From contig NZ_CP039451.1 in the NCBI RefSeq assembly GCF_004843725.1, forward strand, positions 2,483,501 through 2,547,500: 64,000 bases of DNA, written 5' to 3'. This stretch comes from Psychroserpens sp. NJDZ02. GTDB lineage: Bacteria > Bacteroidota > Bacteroidia > Flavobacteriales > Flavobacteriaceae. Below the pieces are notes generated by a model. It ran no database searches. It saw only the letters and a list, made by a program, of their open reading frames with translations, and was not told where the DNA came from. Shown in pieces: positions 37,411 to 49,003 of this stretch. Position numbers and translations under genes: made by a program. The first letter of the stretch is position 1. Each line of letters starts with the position of its first letter.

Positions 37411-37935
37411 ATGTTTAAAAAATATAGAAGCGCAGAGCTAGTAAAACCAAGTGGATTAGATCTTAAAGATCGTTTAGTTGGTGTACAGAGAGTTACTAAG
37501 GTAACAAAAGGGGGTAGAGCATTCGGTTTCTCGGCAATTGTAGTGGTTGGAGATGAAGCTGGTGTTGTAGGACATGGTTTAGGAAAGTCAAAGGATGTTG
37601 CTAGTGCAATTGCAAAAGCAATAGAGGATGCTAAGAAAAACTTAGTTCGTATCCCTATCATGAAAGGAACTTTACCTCATGAACAAAAAGGTAAATTTGG
37701 TGGTGCAAGAGTAAATGTTATACCTGCAGCTCCTGGAACAGGAGTTATTGCTGGTGGAGCTGTGAGAACAGTTTTAGAGGCAGTAGGTGTACATGATGTA
37801 TTATCTAAATCTCAAGGTTCATCAAACCCTCATAATGTTGTAAAAGCAACTTTCGATGCTTTATTACAACTAAGAGACCCAAGAACGATTGCTCGTGAAA
37901 GAGGTATCTCTTTAGAAAAAGTTTTTAACGGATAA
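37411..37935 (+). CDS. rpsE: 30S ribosomal protein S5
   Basis: The 174-residue protein has the RNA-binding N-terminal domain ([20 protein letters not shown]) and the C-terminal fold with [20 protein letters not shown]. It takes part in translational accuracy. The GGRAF loop, where spectinomycin-resistance changes arise, looks unaltered. It is 11 bp before rpmD. Confidence 0.98.
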   Translation: MFKKYRSAELVKPSGLDLKDRLVGVQRVTKVTKGGRAFGFSAIVVVGDEAGVVGHGLGKSKDVASAIAKAIEDAKKNLVRIPIMKGTLPHEQKGKFGGARVNVIPAAPGTGVIAGGAVRTVLEAVGVHDVLSKSQGSSNPHNVVKATFDALLQLRDPRTIARERGISLEKVFNG

Positions 37936-37946
37936 TCATAACAGCA

Positions 37947-38129
37947 ATGTCTAAGATAAAAGTAACAAAAGTTAAAAGCGCAATCAATAGAACACAAAGA
38001 CAAAAGAGAACTTTATTGGCTCTTGGTCTTAAAAAGATTGGGCAAACTATAGAACACGAGGCTACTCCTAATATCTTAGGAATGGTAGCAAAAGTAAATC
38101 ACTTAGTTTCTGTAGAGGAAACTAAATAA
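37947..38129 (+). CDS. rpmD: 50S ribosomal protein L30
   Basis: The 60-residue protein (MSKIKVTKVKSAINRTQRQK, LALGLKKIGQTIEHEATPNI) is a small 23S rRNA binder. It is in the normal place between rpsE and rplO. Confidence 0.97.
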   Translation: MSKIKVTKVKSAINRTQRQKRTLLALGLKKIGQTIEHEATPNILGMVAKVNHLVSVEETK

Positions 38130-38140
38130 TAATACTGAAA

Positions 38141-38593
38141 ATGGATTTAAGTAATTTAAAACCTGCAGAAGGTTCAGTTAAAAATCAAGGAAAAAGAATA
38201 GGTAGAGGTCAAGGTTCTGGTAAAGGTGGTACTGCAACACGTGGTCACAAAGGAGCTAAATCTAGATCTGGTTATTCTAAGAAGGTAGGTTTCGAAGGAG
38301 GGCAAATGCCACTTCAACGTAGAGTCCCTAAGTTTGGTTTTACTAACATTAATCGTATAGAGCATCAAGGTGTAAACTTAGATGTTATTCAACAATTAGT
38401 TGACGATAAGAAAATTAAAGATACTTTAGATTTTGATACCTTAGTAGGTCTTGGTTTAGCTGGTAAAAACGAGCTAGTTAAGATTTTAGGAAGAGGAGAA
38501 TTAAAAGCTAAATTAAGTATCACAGCTCATAAATTTACTGCTACTGCAAAAGCTGCTATTGAAGCTGCAGGAGGAGAAGCTGTAACTTTATAA
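38141..38593 (+). CDS. rplO: 50S ribosomal protein L15
   Basis: The 150-residue protein has the basic N-terminal tail KRIGRGQGSGKGGTATRGHK and the globular part with FEGGQMPLQRRVPKFGF. It is 14 bp before secY, the usual spc order. Confidence 0.98.
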   Translation: MDLSNLKPAEGSVKNQGKRIGRGQGSGKGGTATRGHKGAKSRSGYSKKVGFEGGQMPLQRRVPKFGFTNINRIEHQGVNLDVIQQLVDDKKIKDTLDFDTLVGLGLAGKNELVKILGRGELKAKLSITAHKFTATAKAAIEAAGGEAVTL

Positions 38594-38607
38594 GAATAAT
38601 TGAACGG

Positions 38608-39957
38608 ATGAAATTTATAGAGACATTAAAGAATGTTTGGAAAATTGAAGAGTTAAGAAACAGAATCGTAGTTACACTAGGACTGTTATTAGTTTATCGT
38701 TTCGGAGCACAAGTAGTATTACCAGGAATAGACGCTACTCAATTAGAGAGTTTACAAACTGGTACATCTGAGGGTATCTTCGGGATTTTAAATGCGTTTA
38801 CAGGAGGGGCATTTGCCAATGCTTCTGTATTTGCACTTGGAATTATGCCATACATTTCTGCTTCTATTGTAGTTCAATTAATGGGAATTGCTATTCCTTA
38901 TTTACAAAAACTACAAAAAGAAGGAGCTAGTGGTCAGAAAAAGATCACTCAGATAACACGTTGGTTAACTATTGCTATTTGTTTAGTACAGGCGCCTGGT
39001 TATTTAGCAAGTTTACAACCTATGTTTGGTATTCCAAACTCTGCGTTTTTACTTGGACAAGGTGGTGTGTTTTATTTCTCATCAATAGTTATTCTAGTAA
39101 CAGGTACTATTTTTGCAATGTGGTTAGGAGAAAAGATTACGGATAAAGGAATTGGTAATGGAATTTCATTATTAATTATGGTTGGTATTATCGCCACTTT
39201 ACCAAAATCTTTTTTACAAAACGCTGCATCAAGATTGGAAACAGGTAACAACGTTATGATGATTTTATTTGAAATCGTAATTTGGTTTGTTATTATATTG
39301 CTTTCAATTTTATTAGTGATGGCTGTACGTAAAATTGCTGTTCAGTACGCTAGACGTTCTGCAACGGGAGGTTATGAAAAAAATGTGTTTGGATCAAGAC
39401 AGTATATTCCTTTAAAGTTGAATGCTTCTGGTGTAATGCCAATTATATTTGCTCAAGCAATTATGTTTGTTCCTGGGCTTATTGGAGGATCATCTTTATT
39501 AAAGGATACTGCGACTGGTTTATGGATGCAGTCAAACTTTTCAGATATCTTCGGATTTTGGTATAATCTAGTATTTGCATTATTAATTGTAATATTTACT
39601 TATTTTTACACCGCAATTACAGTTCCTACAAATAAAATGGCAGACGATTTAAAACGAAGCGGAGGATTTATTCCTGGTATTCGTCCTGGATCGGAAACTT
39701 CAGAGTATTTGGACAAAATTATGTCTCAAATAACTTTACCTGGTTCTATGTTTCTTGCTTTAATAGCTGTGTTCCCAGCTTTTATTGTTAAGTTATTAAG
39801 CGTACAACAAGGTTGGGCCTTATTTTTTGGAGGTACATCTTTATTAATTATGGTTGGAGTTGCAATAGATACTATGCAACAAGTAAATTCTTACTTGTTA
39901 AATAGGCATTATGATGGCTTGATGAAAACAGGTAAAAACAGAAAAGCAGTAGCTTAA
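38608..39957 (+). CDS. secY: Protein translocase subunit SecY
   Basis: The 449-residue membrane protein has ten predicted membrane segments and the SecY signatures [33 protein letters not shown] (the plug/TM2 region) and [13 protein letters not shown] on the C5 loop. It forms the protein-conducting channel with SecE and SecG. It is coupled to ribosomal genes: 14 bp after rplO and 11 bp before infA. Confidence 0.98.
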   Translation: MKFIETLKNVWKIEELRNRIVVTLGLLLVYRFGAQVVLPGIDATQLESLQTGTSEGIFGILNAFTGGAFANASVFALGIMPYISASIVVQLMGIAIPYLQKLQKEGASGQKKITQITRWLTIAICLVQAPGYLASLQPMFGIPNSAFLLGQGGVFYFSSIVILVTGTIFAMWLGEKITDKGIGNGISLLIMVGIIATLPKSFLQNAASRLETGNNVMMILFEIVIWFVIILLSILLVMAVRKIAVQYARRSATGGYEKNVFGSRQYIPLKLNASGVMPIIFAQAIMFVPGLIGGSSLLKDTATGLWMQSNFSDIFGFWYNLVFALLIVIFTYFYTAITVPTNKMADDLKRSGGFIPGIRPGSETSEYLDKIMSQITLPGSMFLALIAVFPAFIVKLLSVQQGWALFFGGTSLLIMVGVAIDTMQQVNSYLLNRHYDGLMKTGKNRKAVA

Positions 39958-39968
39958 TATTTTTCACT

Positions 39969-40184
39969 ATGGCAAAACAAGCAGCAATAGAACAAGACGG
40001 TACGATTATAGAAGCATTATCAAATGCTATGTTTCGTGTCGAATTAGAAAATGGTCATATTGTGACCGCACATATTTCGGGCAAGATGCGTATGCATTAC
40101 ATTAAATTGTTGCCAGGAGATAAAGTGAAATTAGAAATGAGTCCTTATGATTTAACTAAGGCTCGAATAACCTATAGATACTAA
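39969..40184 (+). CDS. infA: Translation initiation factor IF-1
   Basis: The 71-residue OB-fold protein ([40 protein letters not shown]) blocks the A site during initiation. The position between secY and rpmJ is the common arrangement outside enterobacteria. Confidence 0.98.
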   Translation: MAKQAAIEQDGTIIEALSNAMFRVELENGHIVTAHISGKMRMHYIKLLPGDKVKLEMSPYDLTKARITYRY

Positions 40185-40188
40185 TACG

Positions 40189-40305
40189 ATGAAAGTAAGA
40201 GCATCAGTTAAAAAAAGAAGTGCAGATTGTAAAATCGTACGCAGAAAAGGTAGACTTTACGTCATTAACAAAAAGAATCCTAGATTCAAACAAAGACAAG
40301 GGTAA
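40189..40305 (+). CDS. rpmJ: 50S ribosomal protein L36 (zinc-free form)
   Basis: This 38-residue gene sits 4 bp after infA and 2 bp before rpsM. The protein begins [20 protein letters not shown] and ends FKQRQG, clearly L36. Only one Cys remains; the other zinc ligands of the C-plus form (two Cys and the His) are replaced, so it should not bind zinc. Confidence 0.95.
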   Translation: MKVRASVKKRSADCKIVRRKGRLYVINKKNPRFKQRQG

Positions 40306-40307
40306 TT

Positions 40308-40682
40308 ATGGCAAGAATCGCAGGTGTAGACATACCAAAGCAGAAAAGAGGAATAATCTCTTTAACTTATATCTACGGAGTAGGTAGAAGTAGATCTCAA
40401 GAAATTTTAGCGTCAGCTAAAGTAGACGAAAACATCAAAGTACAGGATTGGACAGATGATCAAATCGGAGCAATTCGTGATGCTGTTGGAACTTTTACTA
40501 TTGAAGGTGAATTACGTTCTGAAACTCAATTAAACATTAAACGTTTAATGGATATTGGGTGTTACAGAGGAATACGTCATAGAGCTGGTTTACCTTTAAG
40601 AGGTCAACGTACTAAAAACAACTCTAGAACTAGAAAAGGTAGAAGAAAAACAGTTGCTAACAAGAAAAAAGCAACTAAATAA
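40308..40682 (+). CDS. rpsM: 30S ribosomal protein S13
   Basis: The 124-residue protein ([39 protein letters not shown]) forms an intersubunit bridge in the head. It opens the alpha section, 8 bp before rpsK. Confidence 0.98.
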   Translation: MARIAGVDIPKQKRGIISLTYIYGVGRSRSQEILASAKVDENIKVQDWTDDQIGAIRDAVGTFTIEGELRSETQLNIKRLMDIGCYRGIRHRAGLPLRGQRTKNNSRTRKGRRKTVANKKKATK

Positions 40683-40690
40683 TAAGTAGT

Positions 40691-41083
40691 ATGGCAAAGA
40701 CAAACGCTAAAAGCACAAAAAAACGTAAAGTTATTATTGACGCTGTTGGAGAAGCTCACATTACTGCTTCATTTAACAACATCATTATTTCACTTACCAA
40801 TAAAAAAGGGGACGTTATTTCATGGTCTTCTGCAGGTAAAATGGGATTTAGAGGATCTAAGAAAAACACACCTTATGCAGCTCAGTTAGCAGCAGAAGAT
40901 GCTTCTGGAGTAGCTAAAGAAGCTGGTTTAAAGAAGGTTAAAGTGTATGTGAAAGGTCCTGGGAATGGTAGAGAATCTGCTATTCGCTCAATTCACAATG
41001 CAGGAATAGAAGTAACAGAAATTATTGATGTTACTCCTTTACCACATAACGGGTGTCGTCCACCTAAAAGAAGAAGAGTTTAA
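40691..41083 (+). CDS. rpsK: 30S ribosomal protein S11
   Basis: The 130-residue protein ([55 protein letters not shown]) lies on the platform near the E site. A 181-bp gap with a hairpin and promoter-like box follows before rpsD. Confidence 0.98.
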   Translation: MAKTNAKSTKKRKVIIDAVGEAHITASFNNIIISLTNKKGDVISWSSAGKMGFRGSKKNTPYAAQLAAEDASGVAKEAGLKKVKVYVKGPGNGRESAIRSIHNAGIEVTEIIDVTPLPHNGCRPPKRRRV

Positions 41084-41109
41084 TTACTTTTTTCAAATAA
41101 AGCAAATCA

Positions 41110-41164
41110 AAAAAAATTAATATCGTCTGTTATACAGATGGTATTAATTTTTTGTATAAATTTG
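41110..41164 (+). promoter_or_regulatory. Hairpin and promoter box before rpsD
   Basis: AAAAATTAATA pairs with TATTAATTTTT around an inner TCTG/CAGA stem, giving a long stem-loop with a T-run (about 41110-41153). TAAATTTG at 41157-41164 then matches the -7 consensus exactly. The pair suggests that transcription is partly ended after rpsK and restarted for rpsD-rpoA-rplQ. Confidence 0.5.
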
Positions 41165-41264
41165 CAAACTGAAATTATTAACAAGTATCAACAAAGAGAT
41201 TAACGATTGTCGAAGGATAAGATTAAGACCTTAATTCACAATCACTCTTAAATCAATTAAAGAA

Positions 41265-41870
41265 ATGGCAAGATATACTGGTCCTAAAACTAAAATAGCT
41301 CGTAAGTTTGGTGAAGCTATCTTCGGAGATGACAAATCTTTCGAAAAAAGAAATTACCCTCCTGGGCAACACGGAAACGCAAGAAGACGTGGAAAAAAAT
41401 CTGAATATGCAATCCAATTAATGGAAAAGCAGAAAGCTAAATATACTTACGGTATATTAGAGCGTCAATTTAGAAACATGTTTAAAAAAGCAACTGCCTC
41501 TCCTGGAATTACAGGTGAAGTTTTATTACAATTATGTGAGTCTAGATTAGACAACGTTGTATTTAGAATGGGAGTGTCTCCATCAAGAAGTGGTGCTAGA
41601 CAATTAGTATCTCACAGACATATTACGGTTAATGGTGGTTTAGTAAACGTACCATCTTACCAATTAAAAGCTGGAGATGTTGTTGCAGTAAGAGAAAAAT
41701 CAAAGTCACTTGAAGCAATTGCTAGTTCTTTAGCAAATTCAAGTAATGTATATGAGTGGATCACTTGGAATAGCGAGAAAAAAGAAGGAACTTATGTTTC
41801 TGTTCCTGCTAGAATCCAGATCCCAGAAAACATCAATGAGCAATTCATCGTAGAATTATACTCTAAATAA
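41265..41870 (+). CDS. rpsD: 30S ribosomal protein S4
   Basis: The 201-residue protein has the start [20 protein letters not shown] and an S4 RNA-binding domain ([20 protein letters not shown]). S4 is a primary 16S binder and in E. coli regulates the alpha operon. The cysteine zinc knot seen in some S4 proteins is absent. It has its own candidate promoter. Confidence 0.98.
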   Translation: MARYTGPKTKIARKFGEAIFGDDKSFEKRNYPPGQHGNARRRGKKSEYAIQLMEKQKAKYTYGILERQFRNMFKKATASPGITGEVLLQLCESRLDNVVFRMGVSPSRSGARQLVSHRHITVNGGLVNVPSYQLKAGDVVAVREKSKSLEAIASSLANSSNVYEWITWNSEKKEGTYVSVPARIQIPENINEQFIVELYSK

Positions 41871-41964
41871 TAAATAATCATATTGGTATTTAGCCAAAGG
41901 ATTTATTAGTGATCTTCAAGCTTTTAAATCGCGCAACTAAATAACAATTAAAACGAAGAACAAT

Positions 41965-42957
41965 ATGGCAGTATTTAATTTTCAAAAGCCTGATAAGGTA
42001 ATCATGATTGATTCTACTGATTTCGAAGGTAAATTCGAATTCAGACCTCTAGAACCTGGTTACGGTTTAACAGTAGGAAATGCTTTAAGAAGAGTTTTAT
42101 TATCTTCTTTAGAAGGATTTGCAATTACATCTGTTAGAATTGAGGGTGTAGATCATGAGTTTTCAGCAATCGCAGGGGTTGTTGAAGATGTAACAGAAAT
42201 TATTTTGAACTTAAAACAAGTGCGTTTTAAGCGTCAGATAGAAGATGTAGACAATGAGTCTATCTCTATCTCAATTTCTGGACAGGATAAAATAGTTGCT
42301 GGAGATTTTCAGAAGTTTATTTCAGGTTTTCAAGTATTAAATACAGACCAAGTGATCTGTAATCTTGATTCTAAAGTAAGCATCAATATGGAAATTACGA
42401 TTGAAAAAGGAAGAGGTTATGTTCCTGCTGAAGAAAATAAGAAAGCTTCTGCACCAATTGGAACAATCTTTACTGATTCAATTTACACGCCAATAAAAAA
42501 TGTTAAATATAGCATTGAAAATTATCGTGTTGAGCAAAAAACGGATTATGAGAAATTAGTGTTTGAAATTCAAACAGATGGATCTATTAGTCCTCAAGAT
42601 GCTTTAACGGAAGGCGCAAAAACTTTAATCCACCACTTTATGTTATTCTCTGATGAGCGTATCACATTGGAAGCGGATGAAATTGCTCAAACTGAAACTT
42701 ATGATGAAGAATCACTTCACATGAGACAGTTACTTAAAACAAAATTAGTGGATATGGACTTATCTGTTCGTGCACTTAATTGTTTAAAGGCTGCAGAAGT
42801 TGATACTTTAGGAGACTTAGTATCATTTAATAAAAACGATTTAATGAAGTTCCGTAACTTCGGTAAGAAATCTTTAACTGAGCTAGAAGAACTAGTAAAT
42901 GTAAAAGGTCTTAATTTCGGGATGGACTTATCAAAATATAAACTAGATAAAGACTAA
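41965..42957 (+). CDS. rpoA: DNA-directed RNA polymerase subunit alpha
   Basis: The 330-residue protein has the dimerising N-terminal domain ([20 protein letters not shown]) and the C-terminal DNA- and activator-binding domain ([36 protein letters not shown]). It sits 94 bp after rpsD and 60 bp before rplQ. Confidence 0.98.
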   Translation: MAVFNFQKPDKVIMIDSTDFEGKFEFRPLEPGYGLTVGNALRRVLLSSLEGFAITSVRIEGVDHEFSAIAGVVEDVTEIILNLKQVRFKRQIEDVDNESISISISGQDKIVAGDFQKFISGFQVLNTDQVICNLDSKVSINMEITIEKGRGYVPAEENKKASAPIGTIFTDSIYTPIKNVKYSIENYRVEQKTDYEKLVFEIQTDGSISPQDALTEGAKTLIHHFMLFSDERITLEADEIAQTETYDEESLHMRQLLKTKLVDMDLSVRALNCLKAAEVDTLGDLVSFNKNDLMKFRNFGKKSLTELEELVNVKGLNFGMDLSKYKLDKD

Positions 42958-43017
42958 TACATCATATTTTGCTCCTCTTAAGAGTTGTAGCAAGATGGTG
43001 ATTAAACAAAAAATGTC

Positions 43018-43482
43018 ATGAGACACGGAAAAAAAGTAAACCACTTAGGTAGACAAACAGCTCACAGAAAATCAATGTTAGCAAATATGGCTTGTTCTTT
43101 AATAGAGCACAAGCGTATTAACACTACTGTAGCAAAAGCAAAAGCTTTAAAAGGATTTATTGAGCCAATGATTACTAAGTCTAAAAGCGATACGACACAT
43201 AACAGACGTATTGTATTTTCAAGACTTCGTCAAAAAGAAGCTGTAACTGAATTATTTAGAGATGTTGCTGCTAAAATTGGAGACCGTCCAGGTGGATATA
43301 CAAGAATTATCAAGTTAGGTAACCGTTTAGGGGATAACGCTGATATGGCTATGATCGAATTAGTAGATTACAATGAAATCTACAATGCAGATAATAAAGC
43401 TAAGAAAACGACTCGTAGAAGTAGAAGAGGAGGTAGTACTAAAACAGTAACACCACCAGTAGCATCTAACGAAGAAGAATAA
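43018..43482 (+). CDS. rplQ: 50S ribosomal protein L17
   Basis: The 154-residue protein ([58 protein letters not shown]) is the last gene of the cluster. A Lys/Arg- and Thr-rich tail of about 35 residues extends beyond the E. coli length, as in other Bacteroidota. A terminator at 43507-43542 ends the transcript. Confidence 0.98.
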   Translation: MRHGKKVNHLGRQTAHRKSMLANMACSLIEHKRINTTVAKAKALKGFIEPMITKSKSDTTHNRRIVFSRLRQKEAVTELFRDVAAKIGDRPGGYTRIIKLGNRLGDNADMAMIELVDYNEIYNADNKAKKTTRRSRRGGSTKTVTPPVASNEEE

Positions 43483-43506
43483 GAAATGTTAATAAGCATT
43501 TAATAT

Positions 43507-43542
43507 AAAAAGGATAATCTATTTTAGATTATCCTTTTTTTT
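43507..43542 (+). terminator. Terminator of the ribosomal protein cluster
   Basis: AAAGGATAATCT and AGATTATCCTTT form a 12-bp stem with a 4-base loop, followed by a run of T. Confidence 0.9.
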
Positions 43543-43572
43543 ATGCAATTTTGCTAAACTTTTTTAAAGACT

Positions 43573-44676
43573 ATGAAGTATCAAAAATTAAAAAAAGCCT
43601 TAATCTTATTAGAGGACGGTACCATTTTTCATGGTAAAGCTGTAGGTAAAGAAGGATCTGCATTTGGTGAAGTTTGTTTCAATACTGGAATGACTGGTTA
43701 TCAAGAGATTTTTACGGACCCTTCTTATTACGGACAACTTATGGTAACTACCAATGCACATATTGGTAATTATGGAGTTAATGATAATGAAGTGGAATCG
43801 GATGCTATTAAAATCGCTGGTTTAATATGTAAAAACTTTAGTTATGATTTTTCTAGAGTAGATTCAAATGGCTCATTAGAAGATTTTTTAAATAAAAATA
43901 ATCTTTTGGCTATCTCTGATGTGGATACACGTGCATTAGTAAGTTATATTAGAGATAATGGCGCTATGAATGCTGTAATATCTACTGAAATTGAAGATAT
44001 AGATAAGCTTAAAGCACAGTTAGCTGAAACGCCTACGATGAATGGTTTAGAATTAGCTTCTAAAGTATCTACTAAAGAACCTTATTTTGTTGGTGATGAA
44101 AATGCAGCTATTAAAATAGCAGCATTAGATATTGGTATTAAAAAGAATATTTTAAGAAATTTTGTAAAGCGTGAGGCTTACGTTAAAGTGTTTCCATATA
44201 ATTCTTCTTTTGAAGAATTAAGTGCTTGGAATCCTGATGGCTATTTTCTGTCTAATGGACCAGGAGACCCAGAGCCTTTAGTAGAAGCTCAGGCATTGGC
44301 AAAAGAGATTATTAGTAGAGATTTACCGTTATTTGGAATTTGTTTGGGACATCAAGTGATTGCGTTGGCTAATGGTATTTCTACGTATAAAATGCATAAT
44401 GGTCACAGAGGGATAAACCATCCCGTTAAAAATTTAATAACTGGTAAAGGAGAAATAACATCTCAGAACCATGGTTTTGCTGTTAATAGAGAGGAAGCAG
44501 AAGCGCATCCAGATTTAGAAATCACACATCTACATTTAAATGATGATACCGTTGCTGGTTTGAAAATGAAATCTAAAAATGTGTTTTCAGTACAATACCA
44601 TCCGGAAGCAAGTCCTGGACCACATGACTCGTCTTACTTATTTGACCAATTTATAAGTAATATAAAAAATAAATAA
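43573..44676 (+). CDS. carA: Carbamoyl-phosphate synthase small (glutaminase) subunit
   Basis: The 367-residue protein has the CarA N-terminal domain (ALILLEDGTIFHGKAVGKEG, GEVCFNTGMTGYQEIFTDPS) and a class I glutamine amidotransferase domain. The nucleophile Cys is in FGICLGHQ, and the His-Glu pair is in VQYHPEASPGPHDS. It supplies ammonia to CarB for arginine and pyrimidine synthesis. The large subunit gene is not next to it; the gene is bounded by terminators on both sides. Confidence 0.95.
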   Translation: MKYQKLKKALILLEDGTIFHGKAVGKEGSAFGEVCFNTGMTGYQEIFTDPSYYGQLMVTTNAHIGNYGVNDNEVESDAIKIAGLICKNFSYDFSRVDSNGSLEDFLNKNNLLAISDVDTRALVSYIRDNGAMNAVISTEIEDIDKLKAQLAETPTMNGLELASKVSTKEPYFVGDENAAIKIAALDIGIKKNILRNFVKREAYVKVFPYNSSFEELSAWNPDGYFLSNGPGDPEPLVEAQALAKEIISRDLPLFGICLGHQVIALANGISTYKMHNGHRGINHPVKNLITGKGEITSQNHGFAVNREEAEAHPDLEITHLHLNDDTVAGLKMKSKNVFSVQYHPEASPGPHDSSYLFDQFISNIKNK

Positions 44677-44681
44677 TAGTA

Positions 44682-44715
44682 AAAAGGCAACGATTTTAAA
44701 CTTTCGTTGCCTTTT
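44682..44715 (+). terminator. Terminator after carA
   Basis: AAAAGGCAACG and CGTTGCCTTTT form an 11-bp stem with an A/T-rich loop 6 bp after the carA stop. Confidence 0.88.
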
Positions 44716-44792
44716 ATATTTTACTAAAACGTTATAGCTAGTTTTTTTTGTATTTCTTCAATAAAACCTATATATAGCTGAGAATTAAACGT

Positions 44793-44800
44793 TAAATTTG
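44793..44800 (+). promoter_or_regulatory. Candidate -7 promoter box of eno
   Basis: TAAATTTG matches TAnnTTTG exactly and lies 27 bp before the eno start. No TTG is found at the ideal spacing upstream. Confidence 0.4.
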
Positions 44801-44815
44801 AATCTAATAAACTAA

Positions 44816-46123
<1,308 letters not shown>

Positions 46124-46148
46124 AATTTATATTAATTATAGATTATCA

Positions 46149-46178
46149 ACCTTTCAATGTAAATTGAAAGGTTTTTTT
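46149..46178 (+). terminator. Terminator after eno
   Basis: AACCTTTCAAT and ATTGAAAGGTT flank a short loop and are followed by seven T. Confidence 0.88.
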
Positions 46179-46305
46179 GTGTAAAAAAGACATTAATAGG
46201 TTTAAGCTATAGTTAAATTGTTAAAACCATTATAAATACACTTTCTAAATCGTTATAGTTTTTGTAAATTTACAATCCAAATTAACTTACAATAAATCAA
46301 GATAT

Positions 46306-47592
46306 ATGTCAGATAAAGCAACGATTGAAATTAATGGAGAAAAGCACGAGTTTCCTTTAATTGTTGGTACAGAAAACGAAATAGGAATAGATATCAAAAC
46401 GCTTAGAGCTGTAACGGGTGGAGTAACAACTATAGATCCAGGGTTTAAAAATACCGGGTCTTGCGAAAGTGCTATCACTTTTTTAGATGGTGAAAAAGGT
46501 ATTTTAAGATACAGAGGGTATTCTATTGAAGAATTAGCCGAAAAAGCTGATTTCCTTGAAGTGGCATTTTTATTGATTTTTGGTGAGTTACCAACTAAAG
46601 CGCAATTACATAAATTTGAAGAAGACATCAAAGAGCAATCTGTAGTCGATGATGATGTAAAGAAAATAATTGATGCGTTTCCTAAGGCTGCACACCCAAT
46701 GGGAGTGTTATCGTCTTTAACAAGTGCTTTAACAGCATTTAACCCGTCATCTGTAGATGTAGATTCTGAAGAAGATGTTTACAATACAGTATGTAAAATA
46801 ATGGGTAAATTTCCTGTGTTAGTGGCTTGGACTATGCGTAAGCAAAAAGGATTACCATTGGATTATGGAGATGATTCTTTAGGTTATGTAGAAAACATCC
46901 TTCAAATGATGTTTAAAAAGCCTAACCAAGACTACGTTCAAAATCCAATTTTAGTTAATGCTTTAGATAAATTATTAATCTTACATGCAGATCATGAGCA
47001 AAATTGTTCTACATCTACAGTAAGAATTGTAGGATCATCTCATGCTGGTTTATTCGCGTCATTATCTTCAGGTATTTCTGCACTTTGGGGACCATTACAT
47101 GGTGGAGCAAACCAAGCGGTTTTAGAAATGTTAGAGGGTATTAAAGAAGATGGTGGAGACACTAAAAAATACATGGCTAAAGCTAAGGACAAACAAGATC
47201 CTTTCCGTTTAATGGGCTTTGGACACAGAGTGTATAAAAACTTTGATCCAAGAGCAAAAATCATTAAAAAAGCAGCTGACGAGGTATTAGCTGATTTAGG
47301 AATTGATGATCCAGTATTAGACATTGCAAAAGGTTTAGCAGAAGAAGCATTAAGTGATCCTTATTTTGTAGATCGCAAATTATATCCTAACGTAGATTTC
47401 TATTCAGGTATTATTTATAGAGGTATGGGGATCCCAACAGAAATGTTTACGGTAATGTTCGCTTTAGGACGTTTACCAGGTTGGATTGCACAATGGAAAG
47501 AAATGCGTAACCGCAAAGAGCCAATAGGACGTCCAAGACAAATCTATATCGGAGAAAATCTTAGACCTTTTAAAACGGTTTCTGAAAGATAA
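46306..47592 (+). CDS. gltA: Citrate synthase
   Basis: The 428-residue type II (hexameric class) citrate synthase has the N-terminal beta part (IEINGEKHEFPLIVGTENEI) and the catalytic residues in SSHAGLFASL/GPLHGGANQAVLEM (His), GFGHRVYKNFDPRA (His) and VDFYSGIIYRGMGIP (Asp). It condenses acetyl-CoA and oxaloacetate in the TCA cycle. A terminator follows at 47614-47645. Confidence 0.97.
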   Translation: MSDKATIEINGEKHEFPLIVGTENEIGIDIKTLRAVTGGVTTIDPGFKNTGSCESAITFLDGEKGILRYRGYSIEELAEKADFLEVAFLLIFGELPTKAQLHKFEEDIKEQSVVDDDVKKIIDAFPKAAHPMGVLSSLTSALTAFNPSSVDVDSEEDVYNTVCKIMGKFPVLVAWTMRKQKGLPLDYGDDSLGYVENILQMMFKKPNQDYVQNPILVNALDKLLILHADHEQNCSTSTVRIVGSSHAGLFASLSSGISALWGPLHGGANQAVLEMLEGIKEDGGDTKKYMAKAKDKQDPFRLMGFGHRVYKNFDPRAKIIKKAADEVLADLGIDDPVLDIAKGLAEEALSDPYFVDRKLYPNVDFYSGIIYRGMGIPTEMFTVMFALGRLPGWIAQWKEMRNRKEPIGRPRQIYIGENLRPFKTVSER

Positions 47593-47613
47593 AAATTAAA
47601 TACTATTATAATA

Positions 47614-47645
47614 AAAAGCTTCATAAATCATTATGGAGCTTTTTT
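47614..47645 (+). terminator. Terminator after gltA
   Basis: AAAAGCTTCATAA and TTATGGAGCTTTT form a stem with one mismatch and a 4-base loop, followed by T-rich sequence. Confidence 0.8.
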
Positions 47646-47658
47646 ATATCTTTATTTT

Positions 47659-48573
47659 ATGTTAACACTAAATGTAAAAAACGAAACGTCCAGATTACGC
47701 GCAGTTGTTTTAGGAACAGCAGTAAGTAACGGACCAACGCCTAAATTAGAGGAAGCTTACGATCCTAAATCTTCATTACATATCAAAGCAGGTACTTATC
47801 CTGTAGAGTCGGATATGGTTAAAGAAATGGAAGCAGTCGCTGCTATTTTTAAAAAGTACGATGTTAAAGTCTACAGACCAGAATTAATACAAGACTGTAA
47901 TCAGATTTTTGCTCGTGATATTGCCTTTGTTATAGATGATGTTTTTGTAAAAGCAAATATCCTTCCAGAACGAGAGAACGAGCTAGAAGCTATTCAATAC
48001 ATCATTGATCAAATAGATCCTAAAAAGGTGATTCGTCCACCAGAAGAGGTGCATATTGAAGGGGGAGATGTTATGCTTTGTAACGATTATATTTTTATCG
48101 GAACCTATAGAGGTGACGATTATTCGGATTACATTGTGGCTAGAACAAATAAGGCGGGCGTCGATTTTATTACGAAACAATTTCCGGATAAAAAGGTTAA
48201 AAGTTTTGATCTTAATAAATCGCAAACTAACGCACATGATAATGCCTTGCATTTAGATTGTTGTTTTCAACCTATAGGAACCAATAAAGCTATTTTGCAT
48301 AAAGAAGGTTTTAGAGATGACACTGAATTTGAATGGTTATTAGAGTACTTCGGAAAAGAGAATTGTTTTATAATATCTAAGGACGAAATGTTTAATATGA
48401 ATAGTAACATCTTTAGTATTTCTGAAAATGTTATTATTTCCGAAAAAAACTTTACGCGTTTAAACACATGGTTAAGAGACAATGGGTTTACTGTTGAAGA
48501 AGTACCATATGCAGAGATTTCTAAACAAGAAGGATTATTACGTTGTAGCACGATGCCTTTACTACGGGATTAA
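47659..48573 (+). CDS. Arginine deiminase / dimethylargininase-like hydrolase
   Basis: The 304-residue protein belongs to the guanidino-group modifying superfamily. The pieces are CNQIFARDIAFVIDD (Asp site), HIEGGDVMLCND (EGGD, substrate guanidine binding), NALHLDCCFQPI (catalytic His) and the C-terminal nucleophile Cys in LLRCSTMPLLRD. Members hydrolyse arginine, methylated arginine or related compounds to citrulline. The exact substrate is unclear; a dimethylargininase-type or ornithine-forming activity is equally possible. It follows gltA after a terminator and is closed by its own terminator. Confidence 0.82.
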   Translation: MLTLNVKNETSRLRAVVLGTAVSNGPTPKLEEAYDPKSSLHIKAGTYPVESDMVKEMEAVAAIFKKYDVKVYRPELIQDCNQIFARDIAFVIDDVFVKANILPERENELEAIQYIIDQIDPKKVIRPPEEVHIEGGDVMLCNDYIFIGTYRGDDYSDYIVARTNKAGVDFITKQFPDKKVKSFDLNKSQTNAHDNALHLDCCFQPIGTNKAILHKEGFRDDTEFEWLLEYFGKENCFIISKDEMFNMNSNIFSISENVIISEKNFTRLNTWLRDNGFTVEEVPYAEISKQEGLLRCSTMPLLRD

Positions 48574-48593
48574 TTACTTTAAAATAGATATGT

Positions 48594-48627
48594 AAAAGGC
48601 CTCTTTAAGTATTAAAGAGGCCTTTTT
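48594..48627 (+). terminator. Terminator after the deiminase-like gene
   Basis: AAAAGGCCTCTTTAA and TTAAAGAGGCCTTTT form a perfect 15-bp stem with a 3-base loop. It marks the end of the housekeeping part of the window. Confidence 0.92.
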
Positions 48628-49003
48628 GTGTAACAATAACAGAGCATTGATTTACTAAATTTCCCTGCTTTAATTTGGATGGATTTTCTGCTACTTTTAG
48701 GCTAATGACAGAGGGTCTACCGTATTTGTGTTATTTAGATAACATAATTACGTGTGTTTTTTTGTTATGACCATTGAGTCGTATTAGAGTTTTATTGTCT
48801 TTAAATGGTTTTTTGAGTGTAGTAGTGCTTTTGTATTGAGGGTTTTATAAAAACAATAATGCTAGACTGCTATTTTTTTTAATGTTACGATATATAGTGC
48901 CCATTTACTATAATGAAGTTTTTCGTATCAGTTGGTAAACTGAATGCCCAAGTTTTAGTCAGTAATCCGCTTCTAAAAAAAATACGTAGTTCTACGTATT
49001 GTA
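48628..49003. other. Non-coding boundary before the cassette array
   Basis: No conserved reading frame and no recombinase gene is seen here. It holds a perfect 9-bp inverted repeat (AATACGTAG, 2-base gap, CTACGTATT, 48981-49000) and a smaller TGTTAT/ATAACA stem. An integrase gene or attI site would be expected in this position in a complete integron, but I find neither. Confidence 0.5.
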
